A stretch of 64,000 nt of DNA from JAFNAG01 sp041501225 (GTDB lineage: Bacteria > Acidobacteriota > UBA6911). Under the pieces are notes generated by a model that saw nothing but the letters and a program-made list of their open reading frames with translations, was not told where the DNA came from and searched no databases. A program made the translations under genes and the position numbers. This document shows, piece by piece, positions 7,166 through 16,075 of the stretch (positions are counted from its first letter, which is position 1; every line of letters starts with the position of its first letter). The stretch is taken from assembly GCA_041501225.1 (NCBI GenBank), contig JBGQNR010000001.1, positions 1-64,000 of the forward strand. Direction: 5' to 3'.

Positions 7166-8701
7166 TCATCGCCCTTTCTGTTCTGCCCCTCTTTCTGCCA
7201 GATATTTTTCCTTGAACTCTTTCAGGGCGGCCAGAAGCTGGGCGCGAGATTCATCGTTCAGCGCCCTGTCCTTAGTGATCTTCTGAACCAGGGGGCCCTT
7301 CACCGTCTCCATAAACTGGTGCAGCTGTTTTTCGAACGCGCGGATTTCGCTGACCTGCAAACCATCGAGGAATCCCTGGGTGCCGGCGAAAATGATCATC
7401 ATCTGGTGCACCACCTCGAGCGGCTGGTACTGTTCCTGCTTCAGGATTTCTGTGAGGCGCTCTCCGCGCGCCAGCTGCGCCTGGGTCGCCTTGTCCAGGT
7501 CGGAGCCGAACTGGGCAAAAGCCGCCAACTCGCGATACTGCGCCAGCTCGAGTCGAAGCGTACCTGTAACCTGCCGGATCGCCTTGATCTGGGCGTTACC
7601 ACCGACGCGGCTTACCGAATTGCCGACATTGACGGCCGGCCGGATGCCGGCATGGAACAGGTCGCTTTCCAGAAAGATCTGGCCGTCGGTAATCGAGATG
7701 ACGTTGGTCGGAATATAGGCGGAAATGTCACCAGCCTGGGTCTCGATGATGGGAAGAGCCGTGAGGGAGCCGCCATGCTTCTGTTCATTCATTTTCGCAG
7801 CCCGTTCGAGCAGGCGCGAGTGCAGGTAAAAAACATCGCCGGGGTAAGCCTCGCGTCCGGGTGGCCGGCGCAGCAGCAGCGAGATCTCGCGGTAGGCGGC
7901 CGCATGCTTGGACAGGTCGTCGTAGATAACCAGCGCGTGTTTGCCGCGGTCCCGAAAGTATTCCCCCATGGAGCAACCGCAGTAGGGCGCGATGTATTGC
8001 ATGGTCGCGGGATCGGATGCCGAGGCGGAGACGACGATGGTGCGGTCCATGACCTCGTAATCGGTAAGCGTTTTCACCACCTGCGCCACGGTGGATCGTT
8101 TCTGCCCGATGGCGACATAGATCGAGATCACATCGGTGTTTTTCTGATTGATGATCGTGTCTAGAGCGATGGCGGTCTTGCCTGTCTGGCGGTCCCCGAT
8201 GATCAGCTCGCGCTGGCCGCGCCCGATCGGGATCATGGCATCGACGGCTTTGAGCCCGGTCTGCAGCGGTTCCTTGACGGGCTGCCGATCGACGACGCCG
8301 GGAGCCAGACGCTCAATCGGCGCATAATCCGAGGTCATAATCGGCCCCCGGTCATCCAGTGGCTCGCCGAGCGCATTCACGACCCTGCCGACCAGGGCTT
8401 CACCGACGGGCACGCTCATGATGCGTTTCGTGCGCTGAACTGTATCCCCCTCGCCGACCAGTGTGTATTCACCGAAGAGAACCGCTCCCACGTTGTCCTC
8501 TTCCAGGTTCAACGCGATGCCTTTCACCCCGTGAGGAAAATCCAGGAGTTCCCCGGCCATCACTTTTTCGAGGCCATGGATACGCGCGATGCCGTCGCCC
8601 ACGGAGATGACGGTTCCAACCTCGCTGACGACCACACTGGACTCGTAGTCCTTGATTTGCTCGCGCAGAATCTTGGTAATTTCGTCGGCATTGATCTGCA
8701 T
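7166..8701 (-). CDS. atpA: F1Fo ATP synthase alpha subunit
   Basis: A 511-residue non-catalytic nucleotide-binding F1 subunit. It shows the P-loop GDRQTGKTA, the HALVIYDDLSKHA region and the family signature SVSRVGGNAQIKA. The ATG at 8701 (MQINADEITKIL) is preferred over an upstream in-frame start because AAGAGGA lies seven to eight bases before it. It is separated from atpH by about 160 bases that appear non-coding. Confidence 0.97.
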   Translation of the reverse strand: MQINADEITKILREQIKDYESSVVVSEVGTVISVGDGIARIHGLEKVMAGELLDFPHGVKGIALNLEEDNVGAVLFGEYTLVGEGDTVQRTKRIMSVPVGEALVGRVVNALGEPLDDRGPIMTSDYAPIERLAPGVVDRQPVKEPLQTGLKAVDAMIPIGRGQRELIIGDRQTGKTAIALDTIINQKNTDVISIYVAIGQKRSTVAQVVKTLTDYEVMDRTIVVSASASDPATMQYIAPYCGCSMGEYFRDRGKHALVIYDDLSKHAAAYREISLLLRRPPGREAYPGDVFYLHSRLLERAAKMNEQKHGGSLTALPIIETQAGDISAYIPTNVISITDGQIFLESDLFHAGIRPAVNVGNSVSRVGGNAQIKAIRQVTGTLRLELAQYRELAAFAQFGSDLDKATQAQLARGERLTEILKQEQYQPLEVVHQMMIIFAGTQGFLDGLQVSEIRAFEKQLHQFMETVKGPLVQKITKDRALNDESRAQLLAALKEFKEKYLAERGAEQKGR

Positions 8702-8863
8702 GTCAGAATCCTCTTTTTGCAACTCAGATAGTGGCCCGGGACCACTCCAGTTCCGCTGCCTTTACATCCTTACATCGTCTCTGCTGTCATTCGGCGCCGG
8801 TGGAAATCGCGGCCTCGGAGAGATCTCGAGAGCCGCGGCTTGCTCCCAATCCGGACACCGCGT

Positions 8864-9406
8864 TCACTGGCGCGTCAAGCGCCTCCGCATCTCTTCGAGC
8901 TGGGCACGAATCGAGCCGTCGTACACCATGCTGCCGATCTGAACAATCACGCCCGCCAGCAGCCCCGGATCGGTGTCGACCGAGAAAGTTATTTCATTAC
9001 CTGTCGCCATTGACAGACTCTTGCGCAAGGTCGCCAGGTCTTTCTCGCCGATCGGCGCGGCCGACGTCACCCGTGCCGCAATGATCCCTTTCCGTTCGTT
9101 GACGGTCTTCAAATAAGAGTCACAAATCTCGGCAAAATAGCGAATGCGATGGTGGTCTAGCAGAATGCGCAGAAAATTGCCCACGGTCTGACAGACCGGG
9201 TAACGCGCGAGCAGTTCAGAAAGCACCCGCTCCTTGCCCTCGCGCTGGACCGCCGGGCTGTCCAGCGCCTCCAATAGCGCCGGCACCAGCCGGAATATTT
9301 CGCGATAGGTGTTCAGATCCCGCAGAACGACGGCGTCTTCACCTTTTGCCAGCACCACATCCGCCAGCGCGCGGCCATAACGGGCAAAGATCGCTGAGGA
9401 TATCAC
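8864..9406 (-). CDS. atpH: F1Fo ATP synthase delta subunit
   Basis: A 180-residue delta (OSCP) subunit that ties the b-dimer to the top of F1. It has the N-terminal ARYGRALADVVLAKG helix, the NFLRILLDHHR segment and the C-terminal signature VDTDPGLLAGVIVQIGSMVYDGS. Its start overlaps the atpF stop by four bases. Confidence 0.96.
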   Translation of the reverse strand: MISSAIFARYGRALADVVLAKGEDAVVLRDLNTYREIFRLVPALLEALDSPAVQREGKERVLSELLARYPVCQTVGNFLRILLDHHRIRYFAEICDSYLKTVNERKGIIAARVTSAAPIGEKDLATLRKSLSMATGNEITFSVDTDPGLLAGVIVQIGSMVYDGSIRAQLEEMRRRLTRQ

Positions 9407-9987
9407 TCGCTGCCTCCCACCTTGGCGACAAAGCGCTCGAAAAGACGGCTGCGATCTTCCTCCGTTATCTCATTCTGGATTTTTTCCTTTGCCAACTGCA
9501 CCGAAAGCTCGGAAGCGTGTGCCTTCAGCTCGATTTGTGCCGCCCGTGTCATGCCATCGATCTCACGCTTGGCCCGGTCGATGAGTTTTTCAGCATCCCG
9601 TTCTGCAGCAGCCACCAGACGCTGATACTCTTCGTGCGCTTCTTTCTCAGCAGTTTCCCGGATTTCCCGAAGCTCCCGGTCAAGAGAGCTCATGGCGGAT
9701 TCGATTTCCGCGAGCCGCGCTTCGGCATCCTGCCGCGCTTTCTGGGCCTCTGCCAGCTGGTCCCGGATGGTCTGCGTGCGCGCCACAAAGAAGTTTGCCA
9801 GCGGCTTTCGTGCCACCCAAACCAGGACGCCGATGACGAGAATCAGATTGGCGACCTTACCTAATCCCAACCACAGCTCCGACCGCCCACCCTCACCCTC
9901 CGCAGCCCAGGCGATTCCCGGCAGCGCAATGCACACGACCGCGCCCAGAAGCAAAGCCATCCAGGACCGTTCCGTTCGAAGTCTCAT
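9403..9987 (-). CDS. atpF: F1Fo ATP synthase b subunit with signal-like N terminus
   Basis: A 194-residue peripheral-stalk subunit. After a hydrophobic stretch with an AWAAEG end resembling a cleavable signal peptide (residues 1-30), a second hydrophobic helix (about 42-60) leads into a long charged coiled coil (TQTIRDQLAEAQKARQDAEA onward) that contacts delta. Classical b subunits have only the second hydrophobic helix, so the N-terminal extension is notable. It is the second of two b-type genes in this operon. Confidence 0.9.
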   Translation of the reverse strand: MRLRTERSWMALLLGAVVCIALPGIAWAAEGEGGRSELWLGLGKVANLILVIGVLVWVARKPLANFFVARTQTIRDQLAEAQKARQDAEARLAEIESAMSSLDRELREIRETAEKEAHEEYQRLVAAAERDAEKLIDRAKREIDGMTRAAQIELKAHASELSVQLAKEKIQNEITEEDRSRLFERFVAKVGGSE

Positions 9988-10053
9988 TGCCTTCTCGCTG
10001 ATATAGCTCGCAAACCCAGGGCGCAGGATGTCGGTCCAACCGAAAACAGGGTT

Positions 10054-10479
10054 TTAGGCGGATCGTTGCAGAATTGCCGAAGCGATCTGGCGCGCGATTT
10101 CCTGCGCATCGCGTTCCAACCGGACTTTCGCCTCCACCACCTGGTTCCGAATCGATTCACGGCCCTCTTGGATCAATTGCTCCGCACTGTCCCGGCCTTT
10201 TTCCAGCGAACGATTTCGATATTGCAGCGCTTCCGACCGTGACTTCTCCACCAGGCGATACCCTTCCATTCGGGCATTTCGGATGGTCGCTTGATACTGG
10301 TCGAACAAGTGCAGGTGATGATCAAGGTCTTGTCGCGTCTGCGACATCAGACCCGTGGTTCTCCTCTCCCTTTCCGCCTGCACTCTGAGGATAGGTCGAA
10401 AAAGAAGGTAATTGAGAGCGATGATGGTAAGGATGAATATGAAGATCGCAGGTATGATGGACCAATCTAAGCTGATCAT
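10054..10479 (-). CDS. atpF': F1Fo ATP synthase b'-type subunit
   Basis: A 141-residue b-type stalk protein. One N-terminal membrane helix (SIIPAIFIFILTIIALNYLLF) is followed by a polar coiled coil rich in Arg, Glu and Gln. It is shorter than its neighbour and lacks the signal-like extension, so the pair probably forms a b/b' heterodimer. It is the first gene of the operon. No a (atpB) or c (atpE) subunit lies upstream, because the next gene is divergent. Which of the two b genes corresponds to b and which to b' in reference organisms is a judgement call. Confidence 0.82.
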   Translation of the reverse strand: MISLDWSIIPAIFIFILTIIALNYLLFRPILRVQAERERRTTGLMSQTRQDLDHHLHLFDQYQATIRNARMEGYRLVEKSRSEALQYRNRSLEKGRDSAEQLIQEGRESIRNQVVEAKVRLERDAQEIARQIASAILQRSA

Positions 10480-10563
10480 AGGGGCAACGCGGCTTCGGGA
10501 ACGCCGCTTTTCAAAATGTTTCCATCATGTTTCAATGTCTGCTGAGCCGCCTGAGAACTGCAG

Positions 10564-10592
10564 AAAGTATCATAGGGTCCCACGATCGTCAA
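10564..10592 (-). promoter_or_regulatory. Probable promoter of the atp operon
   Basis: On the minus strand, TTGACG (10592-10587), a 17-base spacer and TACTTT (10569-10564) lie about 85 bases before the first atp gene, in the divergent region facing the GT-C gene. Confidence 0.55.
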
Positions 10593-10631
10593 GGAGTTTC
10601 CCCCAGCCTCAGCCAGTGATATATTCTCAGG

Positions 10632-11960
10632 ATGTTCAACCACTTAGCTCGCATTTTCCTGTGCGGCATCCTCATGGAATCGCTCTGGCTTTTGAGCTGC
10701 GCGTTGAGCCCTCTGCGCAGCCACAGCGATCTGTTTGTTGCGCTGATGCTCGCGATCTTCGGTCTCTGCCTCTGGAGCTTCTTTCGCTGCCCTTTGAAGG
10801 ACCGGCGGGCGGTCATTTGCGTGCTGGGATTTGCCTTGCTCTTCCGCTTGAGCGTACTTCCGGCTGCGCCGGGCGAAAGCGAAGATGTTTATCGATATTT
10901 ATGGGATGCACGGCTCGCCTCACTCGGCGTCGATCCCTATCGATATCCCCCCGATGCACCGGAGTTGGCACAATTCCGTGATCAAAGCATCTACCCCATG
11001 TTGAATTCCAAACCTTACGTGACCGCGTACCCGCCGTTATCCCAGGCTCTTTTTCGCCTCTCGTATTCGATGTTCGGCGCTGCCGTCGCACCGATGAAGG
11101 CGATCTTCAGCCTGCTTGAGTTTTCGTGCCTGCTGTTGGCGTGGCGGCTTCTCATCCTTTTCGAGACCAGTCTGCAGCCATTGCTCCTGATGGCCTGGAA
11201 TCCATTTTTCATCTTTGAATTCTCCCATTCGGGCCATTCCGACAGCAGCATGATGTTTCTTATTCTGCTTTCCATTTACCTGCTGCATCGCTCGAGGAAG
11301 ATGTGGTCCATGGCAAGCCTGGCAGGCGCACTTCTCGCCAAGCTGCACCCCGCCCTCTGGCTGCCGCTTTTCGTGCGCCGGGTGGGATGGAAAGCCAATG
11401 CGGTTTTCCTTGCGGTTTCCGGCGCAGGAGTGCTGATGTACCTTTCACCGGGAACGTGGGGCTCCTATCTGAAATCGCTCCGGCTCTACTTCCAACTCTT
11501 TGAGTTCAACGCAGGGATCCATTACCTGCTGCGCGCCCTTGGCAAGGTTGGTTTCGGCGCGCAATGGGACAAGATCACGGGCCCCTATCTCGCGGCTATC
11601 CTGGTTTTAATCACCCTCCTGATTGCCTGGCGGTTTCCCGTGCGGAACGCGCGCGATATGCTGCATGCGGGTTTTTGGGTCATGACTGCCGATCTTTGCC
11701 TGGCCACCACGGTGCATCCCTGGTATATCTCGTGGGCAGCGCTGGCCATCCCGTTTTTCCCGTATGCATTTATGATCTACTGGACAGGCGCATGCTTTCT
11801 TTCCTATCTGGCCTACGCCTATCATCCGGTCTATGAGCCGGCATGGATCCTGCTGGTCGAATATCTGCCCATGTATGCATTGATGGGATGGGAGATCTAT
11901 CGAGGGGGTTCGTTGCTGCAGTCCAAGCCCGAGCAGGTGCAGGACCATGTCTGTGCCTGA
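10632..11960 (+). CDS. Polytopic GT-C glycosyltransferase, mannosyltransferase-like
   Basis: A 442-residue protein with about ten hydrophobic segments. The first extracytoplasmic loop carries SEDVYRYLWDARLASLGVDPY, which matches the acidic-motif loop of polyprenyl-phosphate-dependent GT-C mannosyltransferases (the DUF2029/GT87 and MptA-like group), where an Asp/Glu acts in catalysis. It would transfer a sugar from a lipid-phosphate donor on the periplasmic face of the inner membrane. The acceptor is unknown. It stands alone, diverging from the atp operon. The family-level call is fairly secure, the substrate is not. Confidence 0.72.
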   Translation: MFNHLARIFLCGILMESLWLLSCALSPLRSHSDLFVALMLAIFGLCLWSFFRCPLKDRRAVICVLGFALLFRLSVLPAAPGESEDVYRYLWDARLASLGVDPYRYPPDAPELAQFRDQSIYPMLNSKPYVTAYPPLSQALFRLSYSMFGAAVAPMKAIFSLLEFSCLLLAWRLLILFETSLQPLLLMAWNPFFIFEFSHSGHSDSSMMFLILLSIYLLHRSRKMWSMASLAGALLAKLHPALWLPLFVRRVGWKANAVFLAVSGAGVLMYLSPGTWGSYLKSLRLYFQLFEFNAGIHYLLRALGKVGFGAQWDKITGPYLAAILVLITLLIAWRFPVRNARDMLHAGFWVMTADLCLATTVHPWYISWAALAIPFFPYAFMIYWTGACFLSYLAYAYHPVYEPAWILLVEYLPMYALMGWEIYRGGSLLQSKPEQVQDHVCA

Positions 11961-12021
11961 TCCACCAAGCCAGTCAATGAAGTGAATCCAGCTTCGCATC
12001 CTGGTTTCGTTCTTGGCCGTG

Positions 12022-12576
12022 TCAATCGTGCTTTATTTTTTGGATCAGGTTGAGGAACTCTGTCCGGGTCTGTTGAAGCGTGCGGAACGTGCCAAGCATG
12101 GAACTGGTGATCGCGCGACTGTTCTGTTTCTCGACCCCACGCATCTGCATGCACATGTGCTGGGCATCAATCACCACGCCAACTCCGTGGGGTGACAGCC
12201 TCAGATTGATCGTCTCGGCGATCTGAGTCGTCAGCCGCTCCTGAACCTGCAGTCTGCGGCTGAACATCTCCACCAGGCGGACGATCTTGCTGATGCCGAC
12301 GACTTTCTTGTCCGGCAGGTAAGCGACGTGGGCTTTGCCAAAGAAAGGGAGGAGATGATGCTCGCAGAGACTGAAAAAATCGATATCTGCAACGATGACC
12401 ATCTCATCGTACTTTACGTCGAACAGTGCATTGTTCAGAAGCTTGTCCGCGTCCATCTTGTATCCGCTGGTGAGGAAACGCAGAGCTTTGTCTACACGCT
12501 CCGGCGTACCTTTCAAGCCATTACGTTCCGGATCTTCGCCAAGGTGGAGCAGGAGCTCACGAACCAGCTGTTTCAT
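12022..12576 (-). CDS. folE: GTP cyclohydrolase I
   Basis: A 184-residue enzyme converting GTP to 7,8-dihydroneopterin triphosphate, the first step of folate (and, in some bacteria, queuosine) synthesis. Diagnostic segments are FSLCEHHLLPFFGKAHVAYLP with Cys and His zinc ligands, QERLTTQIAE, and IDAQHMCMQMRGVEKQ with the second zinc Cys. Length is normal. Whether it serves folate or queuosine synthesis here is open. queA, a queuosine gene, lies two genes away on the other strand. Confidence 0.97.
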   Translation of the reverse strand: MKQLVRELLLHLGEDPERNGLKGTPERVDKALRFLTSGYKMDADKLLNNALFDVKYDEMVIVADIDFFSLCEHHLLPFFGKAHVAYLPDKKVVGISKIVRLVEMFSRRLQVQERLTTQIAETINLRLSPHGVGVVIDAQHMCMQMRGVEKQNSRAITSSMLGTFRTLQQTRTEFLNLIQKIKHD

Positions 12577-12887
12577 GAATCACTCGCTTAGCCCATCGTG
12601 CGGGCCAGGAAGAACAAATCCAGATGCAAAATGAAATGAACCAAGGAGAACCGGCGTTCTTTGCAATTGCGTCTACCTTCTCAGAACGCGGCTCTCCGTC
12701 AAATCCCTTTGAGATCCAGCCTTAATGGTAGGCTTGGTGCCTTGCTTAGTCAAAGTCAAAGATGAACCTCATATTCACCGTATTTTAATGCAAATATTGG
12801 TTTTGCCCCAATCCGGCTATGCGTTCCAGAGAGCCCGCTTCGGGAATCTATTTACAGGTTGTCTCAAAATAACTAGACTAATGGAAT
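12577..12887. other. Intergenic region, no convincing gene
   Basis: About 310 bases between divergent folE and the YihY-family gene. A short frame (12725-12913) overlaps the next gene start and has no ribosome-binding site or recognisable similarity. The AT-richer right end (TTGTCT near 12858 and TAGACT near 12874) may hold the promoter of the YihY gene. Confidence 0.45.
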
Positions 12888-13820
12888 ATGTCCAAAGCAA
12901 GATCGGGGCTTAGACGTGTCGGCGATGCTTTTGTCGGGGCGGCAAGAGCCATGTGGACTCACGAGGTGCCTCGAGATGCCGGTGCCATCTCTTATTTCGG
13001 CCTGTTTGTTCTGTTTCCCGCCATCCTGGTACTGTTCTACATCGTTTTCGTCATCCTCGACTTGTGGCAGCTGCGCCAACCGGTAATTCGAGTGATCGTA
13101 GAGCTCTTTCCCGGTTCCAAGGGCTTCCTGGAAACGAATCTGCTGGATCTCATGGATCCATCTCCACTGCTGTTCCTCGCCGCCTTCATCGTTGTGATCT
13201 GGGGGTCGGCATGGATTTTTACCTTTCTGGAAAATGCCTTGAACCGGGCCTGGGAAGTTCCCCGGCGCAGGACTTTTTGGGAAAGCCGAATCCGCAACAT
13301 CGGACTTCTGGTACTTGGGGGCACGTTGCTGCTGGCATCGGCGGCAATCACCCTGGTAGTGGACGCGCAGAAAGCCCTGGCCTACAAGGATCTGCCCGCT
13401 TTTGCGGAGGACCCCCTGATCAACGCGATGTGGGGATGGATTATCCTGGGAGCTGGATTTCTGATCGCCATCTCGGTCTTCTTGTTTATCTACAAGTTGA
13501 TGCCCGATTGCCGGGTGGGATGGCGGGAAGCATTTTCAGGCGCGATTGTCGCGACCTTGTTCTGGGAAGCAGACTGGAAGATATTCGCTCAGCTTGTTCC
13601 CGTCTTTGACTCTCAGAAAGTCTACGGCACAACCGGCTTTATCATCGCTTTGCTGACCTGGGTCTACACCTCTAGTTTGATCACGCTGTACGGGGCGAAC
13701 TTTTCTGCCAGGCTCTACCGGGCGGAGCGCCTGCTCAAGAACATCGCGCCGGAACCCGTGTCCTCGCAAAGCCGCACGTCGGACAAGAACATCCGGAGAT
13801 TCCCACGCCCGGGGCGCTGA
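12888..13820 (+). CDS. YihY/BrkB family inner-membrane protein
   Basis: A 310-residue membrane protein of the YihY/virulence factor BrkB family, formerly misannotated as ribonuclease BN. It contains the typical DAGAISYFGLFVLFPAILVL opening of the first membrane region, WGSAWIFTFLENALNRAW and the C-terminal YGTTGFIIALLTWVYTSSLITLYGA region, here referred to by its key residues G-T-x-G-F and W-x-Y. Six membrane helices are expected. The molecular function is unestablished, with lipid transport suggested for relatives. queA follows seven bases later and may be co-transcribed. Confidence 0.88.
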   Translation: MSKARSGLRRVGDAFVGAARAMWTHEVPRDAGAISYFGLFVLFPAILVLFYIVFVILDLWQLRQPVIRVIVELFPGSKGFLETNLLDLMDPSPLLFLAAFIVVIWGSAWIFTFLENALNRAWEVPRRRTFWESRIRNIGLLVLGGTLLLASAAITLVVDAQKALAYKDLPAFAEDPLINAMWGWIILGAGFLIAISVFLFIYKLMPDCRVGWREAFSGAIVATLFWEADWKIFAQLVPVFDSQKVYGTTGFIIALLTWVYTSSLITLYGANFSARLYRAERLLKNIAPEPVSSQSRTSDKNIRRFPRPGR

Positions 13821-13827
13821 GTGCGAC

Positions 13828-14865
13828 GTGAAGCTCACATCCTTTGATTTCTCGCTGCCGGAGCGCCTGATTGCACAACATCCGCTGCCGGAACGCGACC
13901 AGTCGCGGCTCATGATAGTGCGCCGCTCGACCGGATCCGTTGAACACCGTGTTTTCCGAGATCTCCCCGACATCCTTGGGCCGGATCACTTCCTCGTCGT
14001 CAACACGACACGAGTCTTCCCGGCGCGGCTTTGGGCACAGCGCCCCGGCAAGCAGGAGCGCATCGAGATTCTGCTGGTGCGGGAAGAATCCCCAGGGGCC
14101 TGGATCGCTCTGGTGCGGCCGGCGCGCAAAGCCAGACCCGGCCAGGAACTGCAGGTGGGTGATCTGAAAGCCGAGGTGAGCGCGGTCCGGCCCGGGGGCA
14201 GCCGGCTGATCGAATTCGCCAAGGGGAGGGACGTGTGGGCAAGTCTGCAAGAAATTGGAGAGCCTCCACTCCCTCCCTACATCCACAGGCAGGCAGGCGA
14301 GGATCTGACGAAGGATCGAGAGCGCTACCAGACCGTCTTCGCCAGGCAACCAGGATCGATTGCGGCTCCGACGGCTGCGTTACATTTCACGCCCGAAGTG
14401 CTCGAGCGGCTCGCTCAGCGGGGTATTCCTGTGTGCGAAATCCTCCTGCACGTGGGCTTCGGGACATTTCAGCCGGTCCGCTGCGATGAGATTGAAGAGC
14501 ACAGGATGGCGCCAGAGTATTATGAGGTAAGCGACACAGCCGCAAGCGCCATCCGCAGACACCGTGCCGAGGGCCAGCGCTTGATCGCCGTCGGCACAAC
14601 CACGACCCGCGTATTGGAGCACCTTTCTCGAGGGGAAAACACTTTCGGACACGGAGCTTCAGGCTTCTGTGACCTGTTCATTTATCCCGGTTTCGAGTTT
14701 CGCGCACTCGATGGCATACTGACCAATTTTCATCTGCCCCGCTCCACTCTCTTTATGCTCGTCTGTGCGTTCGCAGGGCGCGATCTAATATTGGATTGCT
14801 ACCGCCAGGCCATCGCCTCGGAGTACCGATTTTTCAGTTACGGCGATTGTATGCTCATTGTATGA
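13828..14865 (+). CDS. queA: S-adenosylmethionine:tRNA ribosyltransferase-isomerase
   Basis: A 345-residue enzyme that transfers and isomerises the ribose of SAM onto 7-aminomethyl-7-deazaguanine in tRNA to give epoxyqueuosine. It contains LIAQHPLPERDQSRLM, the VNTTRVFPARL segment, AAPTAALHFT, HVGFGTFQPVR, and ILTNFHLPRSTLFMLV near the C terminus, all hallmarks of QueA. It begins with GTG, seven bases after the YihY stop. The ribosome-binding site is weak, consistent with translational coupling to the upstream gene. Confidence 0.97.
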   Translation: MKLTSFDFSLPERLIAQHPLPERDQSRLMIVRRSTGSVEHRVFRDLPDILGPDHFLVVNTTRVFPARLWAQRPGKQERIEILLVREESPGAWIALVRPARKARPGQELQVGDLKAEVSAVRPGGSRLIEFAKGRDVWASLQEIGEPPLPPYIHRQAGEDLTKDRERYQTVFARQPGSIAAPTAALHFTPEVLERLAQRGIPVCEILLHVGFGTFQPVRCDEIEEHRMAPEYYEVSDTAASAIRRHRAEGQRLIAVGTTTTRVLEHLSRGENTFGHGASGFCDLFIYPGFEFRALDGILTNFHLPRSTLFMLVCAFAGRDLILDCYRQAIASEYRFFSYGDCMLIV

Positions 14866-15129
14866 AGAGAGAAATGGAGGAGAGCTCCTTAAAAACACGG
14901 CTAATATTCTTACAAACATTTGAGATAATTATATTTACTTGATTACGATCCGCTCAACCTGCTGCCATTACCTCCTTTACAGGCTAGGCCTGCCGCCGAC
15001 GGTTCGGTACCAAACGGTTATCAAAGTGGAGTCTACGGAGTTTTGCGCCCAAAAACAAAAGTCAAGAAATGAAATATCTTGCCCGATATGGCGTAGTAGC
15101 AATTGATGAGGCAAATTGGGAACAGGGAC

Positions 15130-15621
15130 ATGGACTGCAGCGTAATTCGAAGCTGGCTATTCCGGCGGCTGGATGATGAGCTCCCTGCGCAAGAGCGGGA
15201 TCAGTTGGATGCTCATCTCGGCGGCTGTCCATCCTGCGCCAGAGAATGGAAGCTCTTGACGCTTCCCCGGCGCATCGGGAAGTCCATTCCGGCTTTGGAG
15301 CCTTCGCCTTTCTTCTACGCGCGGCTCAAAGCCCGTTTGGAGCGAGAGAAGCAAAGCGTCACCATATGGCAGGTTCTGCTGGGACTCTCGCGCCAGATTG
15401 TACCGGCCATGGCGACGGTTACTTTGGTCATTGTCTCGCTCTTTGCCTATTTTGAGTTTCGGGGCCCCAGAATGGATCTTTACCAGGCCTATGACAGCAT
15501 TTTCATGTCCGGGGATCGTCCATCCCGGATGGTGATCGCAGATGAAATCACAGATGAGAGTGTGCTTCATGCCCTGGCGGAAAAACCTGCAAGCCCCAGC
15601 CTCAGCGCACCAAAAAAGTAG
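15130..15621 (+). CDS. Anti-sigma-factor-like zinc-finger (zf-HC2) membrane protein
   Basis: About 163 residues. The N-terminal segment MDCSVIRSWLFRRLDDELP...HLGGCPSCAREW has the Cys, His-x3-Cys-x2-Cys pattern of the anti-sigma zinc-binding domain. A single membrane helix (about IVPAMATVTLVIVSLFAYF) follows, then a short extracytoplasmic tail. Such proteins bind ECF sigma factors at the membrane, but no sigma gene lies next to it here. I start at the ATG at 15130 because the HC2 domain begins there. TTG/ATG codons at 15103-15106 are in frame alternatives. The next gene starts 20 bases later and also encodes an envelope protein. Confidence 0.72.
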   Translation: MDCSVIRSWLFRRLDDELPAQERDQLDAHLGGCPSCAREWKLLTLPRRIGKSIPALEPSPFFYARLKARLEREKQSVTIWQVLLGLSRQIVPAMATVTLVIVSLFAYFEFRGPRMDLYQAYDSIFMSGDRPSRMVIADEITDESVLHALAEKPASPSLSAPKK

Positions 15622-15641
15622 CCACACCGAGGACCAGGGTA

Positions 15642-16061
15642 ATGAAATCCAAGACGAGCGCGGCTCTCCTCCTGGTAGCGATATTTGTGCTCGGGGGCGT
15701 AGCAGGTGGTGTCTCGCACTATCTCTATGAGAACCATTTTGTTTCCAATCCGCCGCCAAGGCCTCGGGTGCCTAATTCGCACGACATCGTCGAAGAGATG
15801 GCGCAGCACCTGAAGTTGGATGCTCAACAGAAAGAGCAACTCAAAGCTATCGTGCAGCAGAGCAGGGATCACTACCGCGTACTGTCACGACAATTCCAGC
15901 CCCAGTATGAGAAGATACGCGGAGAAACCAACGAAGCGATCCGGGAAATCCTGCGCCCGGACCAGCGCAAGCAATATGAGGCAACTCTGGAGAAAATGGA
16001 TGCCCGGCATCGCGATCGCACGCACGATGCCCCGCCCGATCAGCCGGGTATCTCTAAATAG
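15642..16061 (+). CDS. Spy/CpxP-like periplasmic heavy-metal-sensor/chaperone domain protein
   Basis: A 139-residue protein with an N-terminal signal anchor (SAALLLVAIFVLGGVAGGVS) and a Pro-rich linker. A helical domain (LKLDAQQKEQLKAIVQQSRDH, then EIRGETNEAIREILRPDQRKQYE-like text, key residues L-x-P-D-Q-R) resembles the LTxxQ helical-hairpin repeat family (Spy, CpxP, CnrX-like). These act as periplasmic chaperones or stress sensors. Its position directly after the anti-sigma-like gene suggests an envelope-stress module. Confidence 0.7.
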   Translation: MKSKTSAALLLVAIFVLGGVAGGVSHYLYENHFVSNPPPRPRVPNSHDIVEEMAQHLKLDAQQKEQLKAIVQQSRDHYRVLSRQFQPQYEKIRGETNEAIREILRPDQRKQYEATLEKMDARHRDRTHDAPPDQPGISK

Positions 16062-16075
16062 CAGGCCGACTCCGC

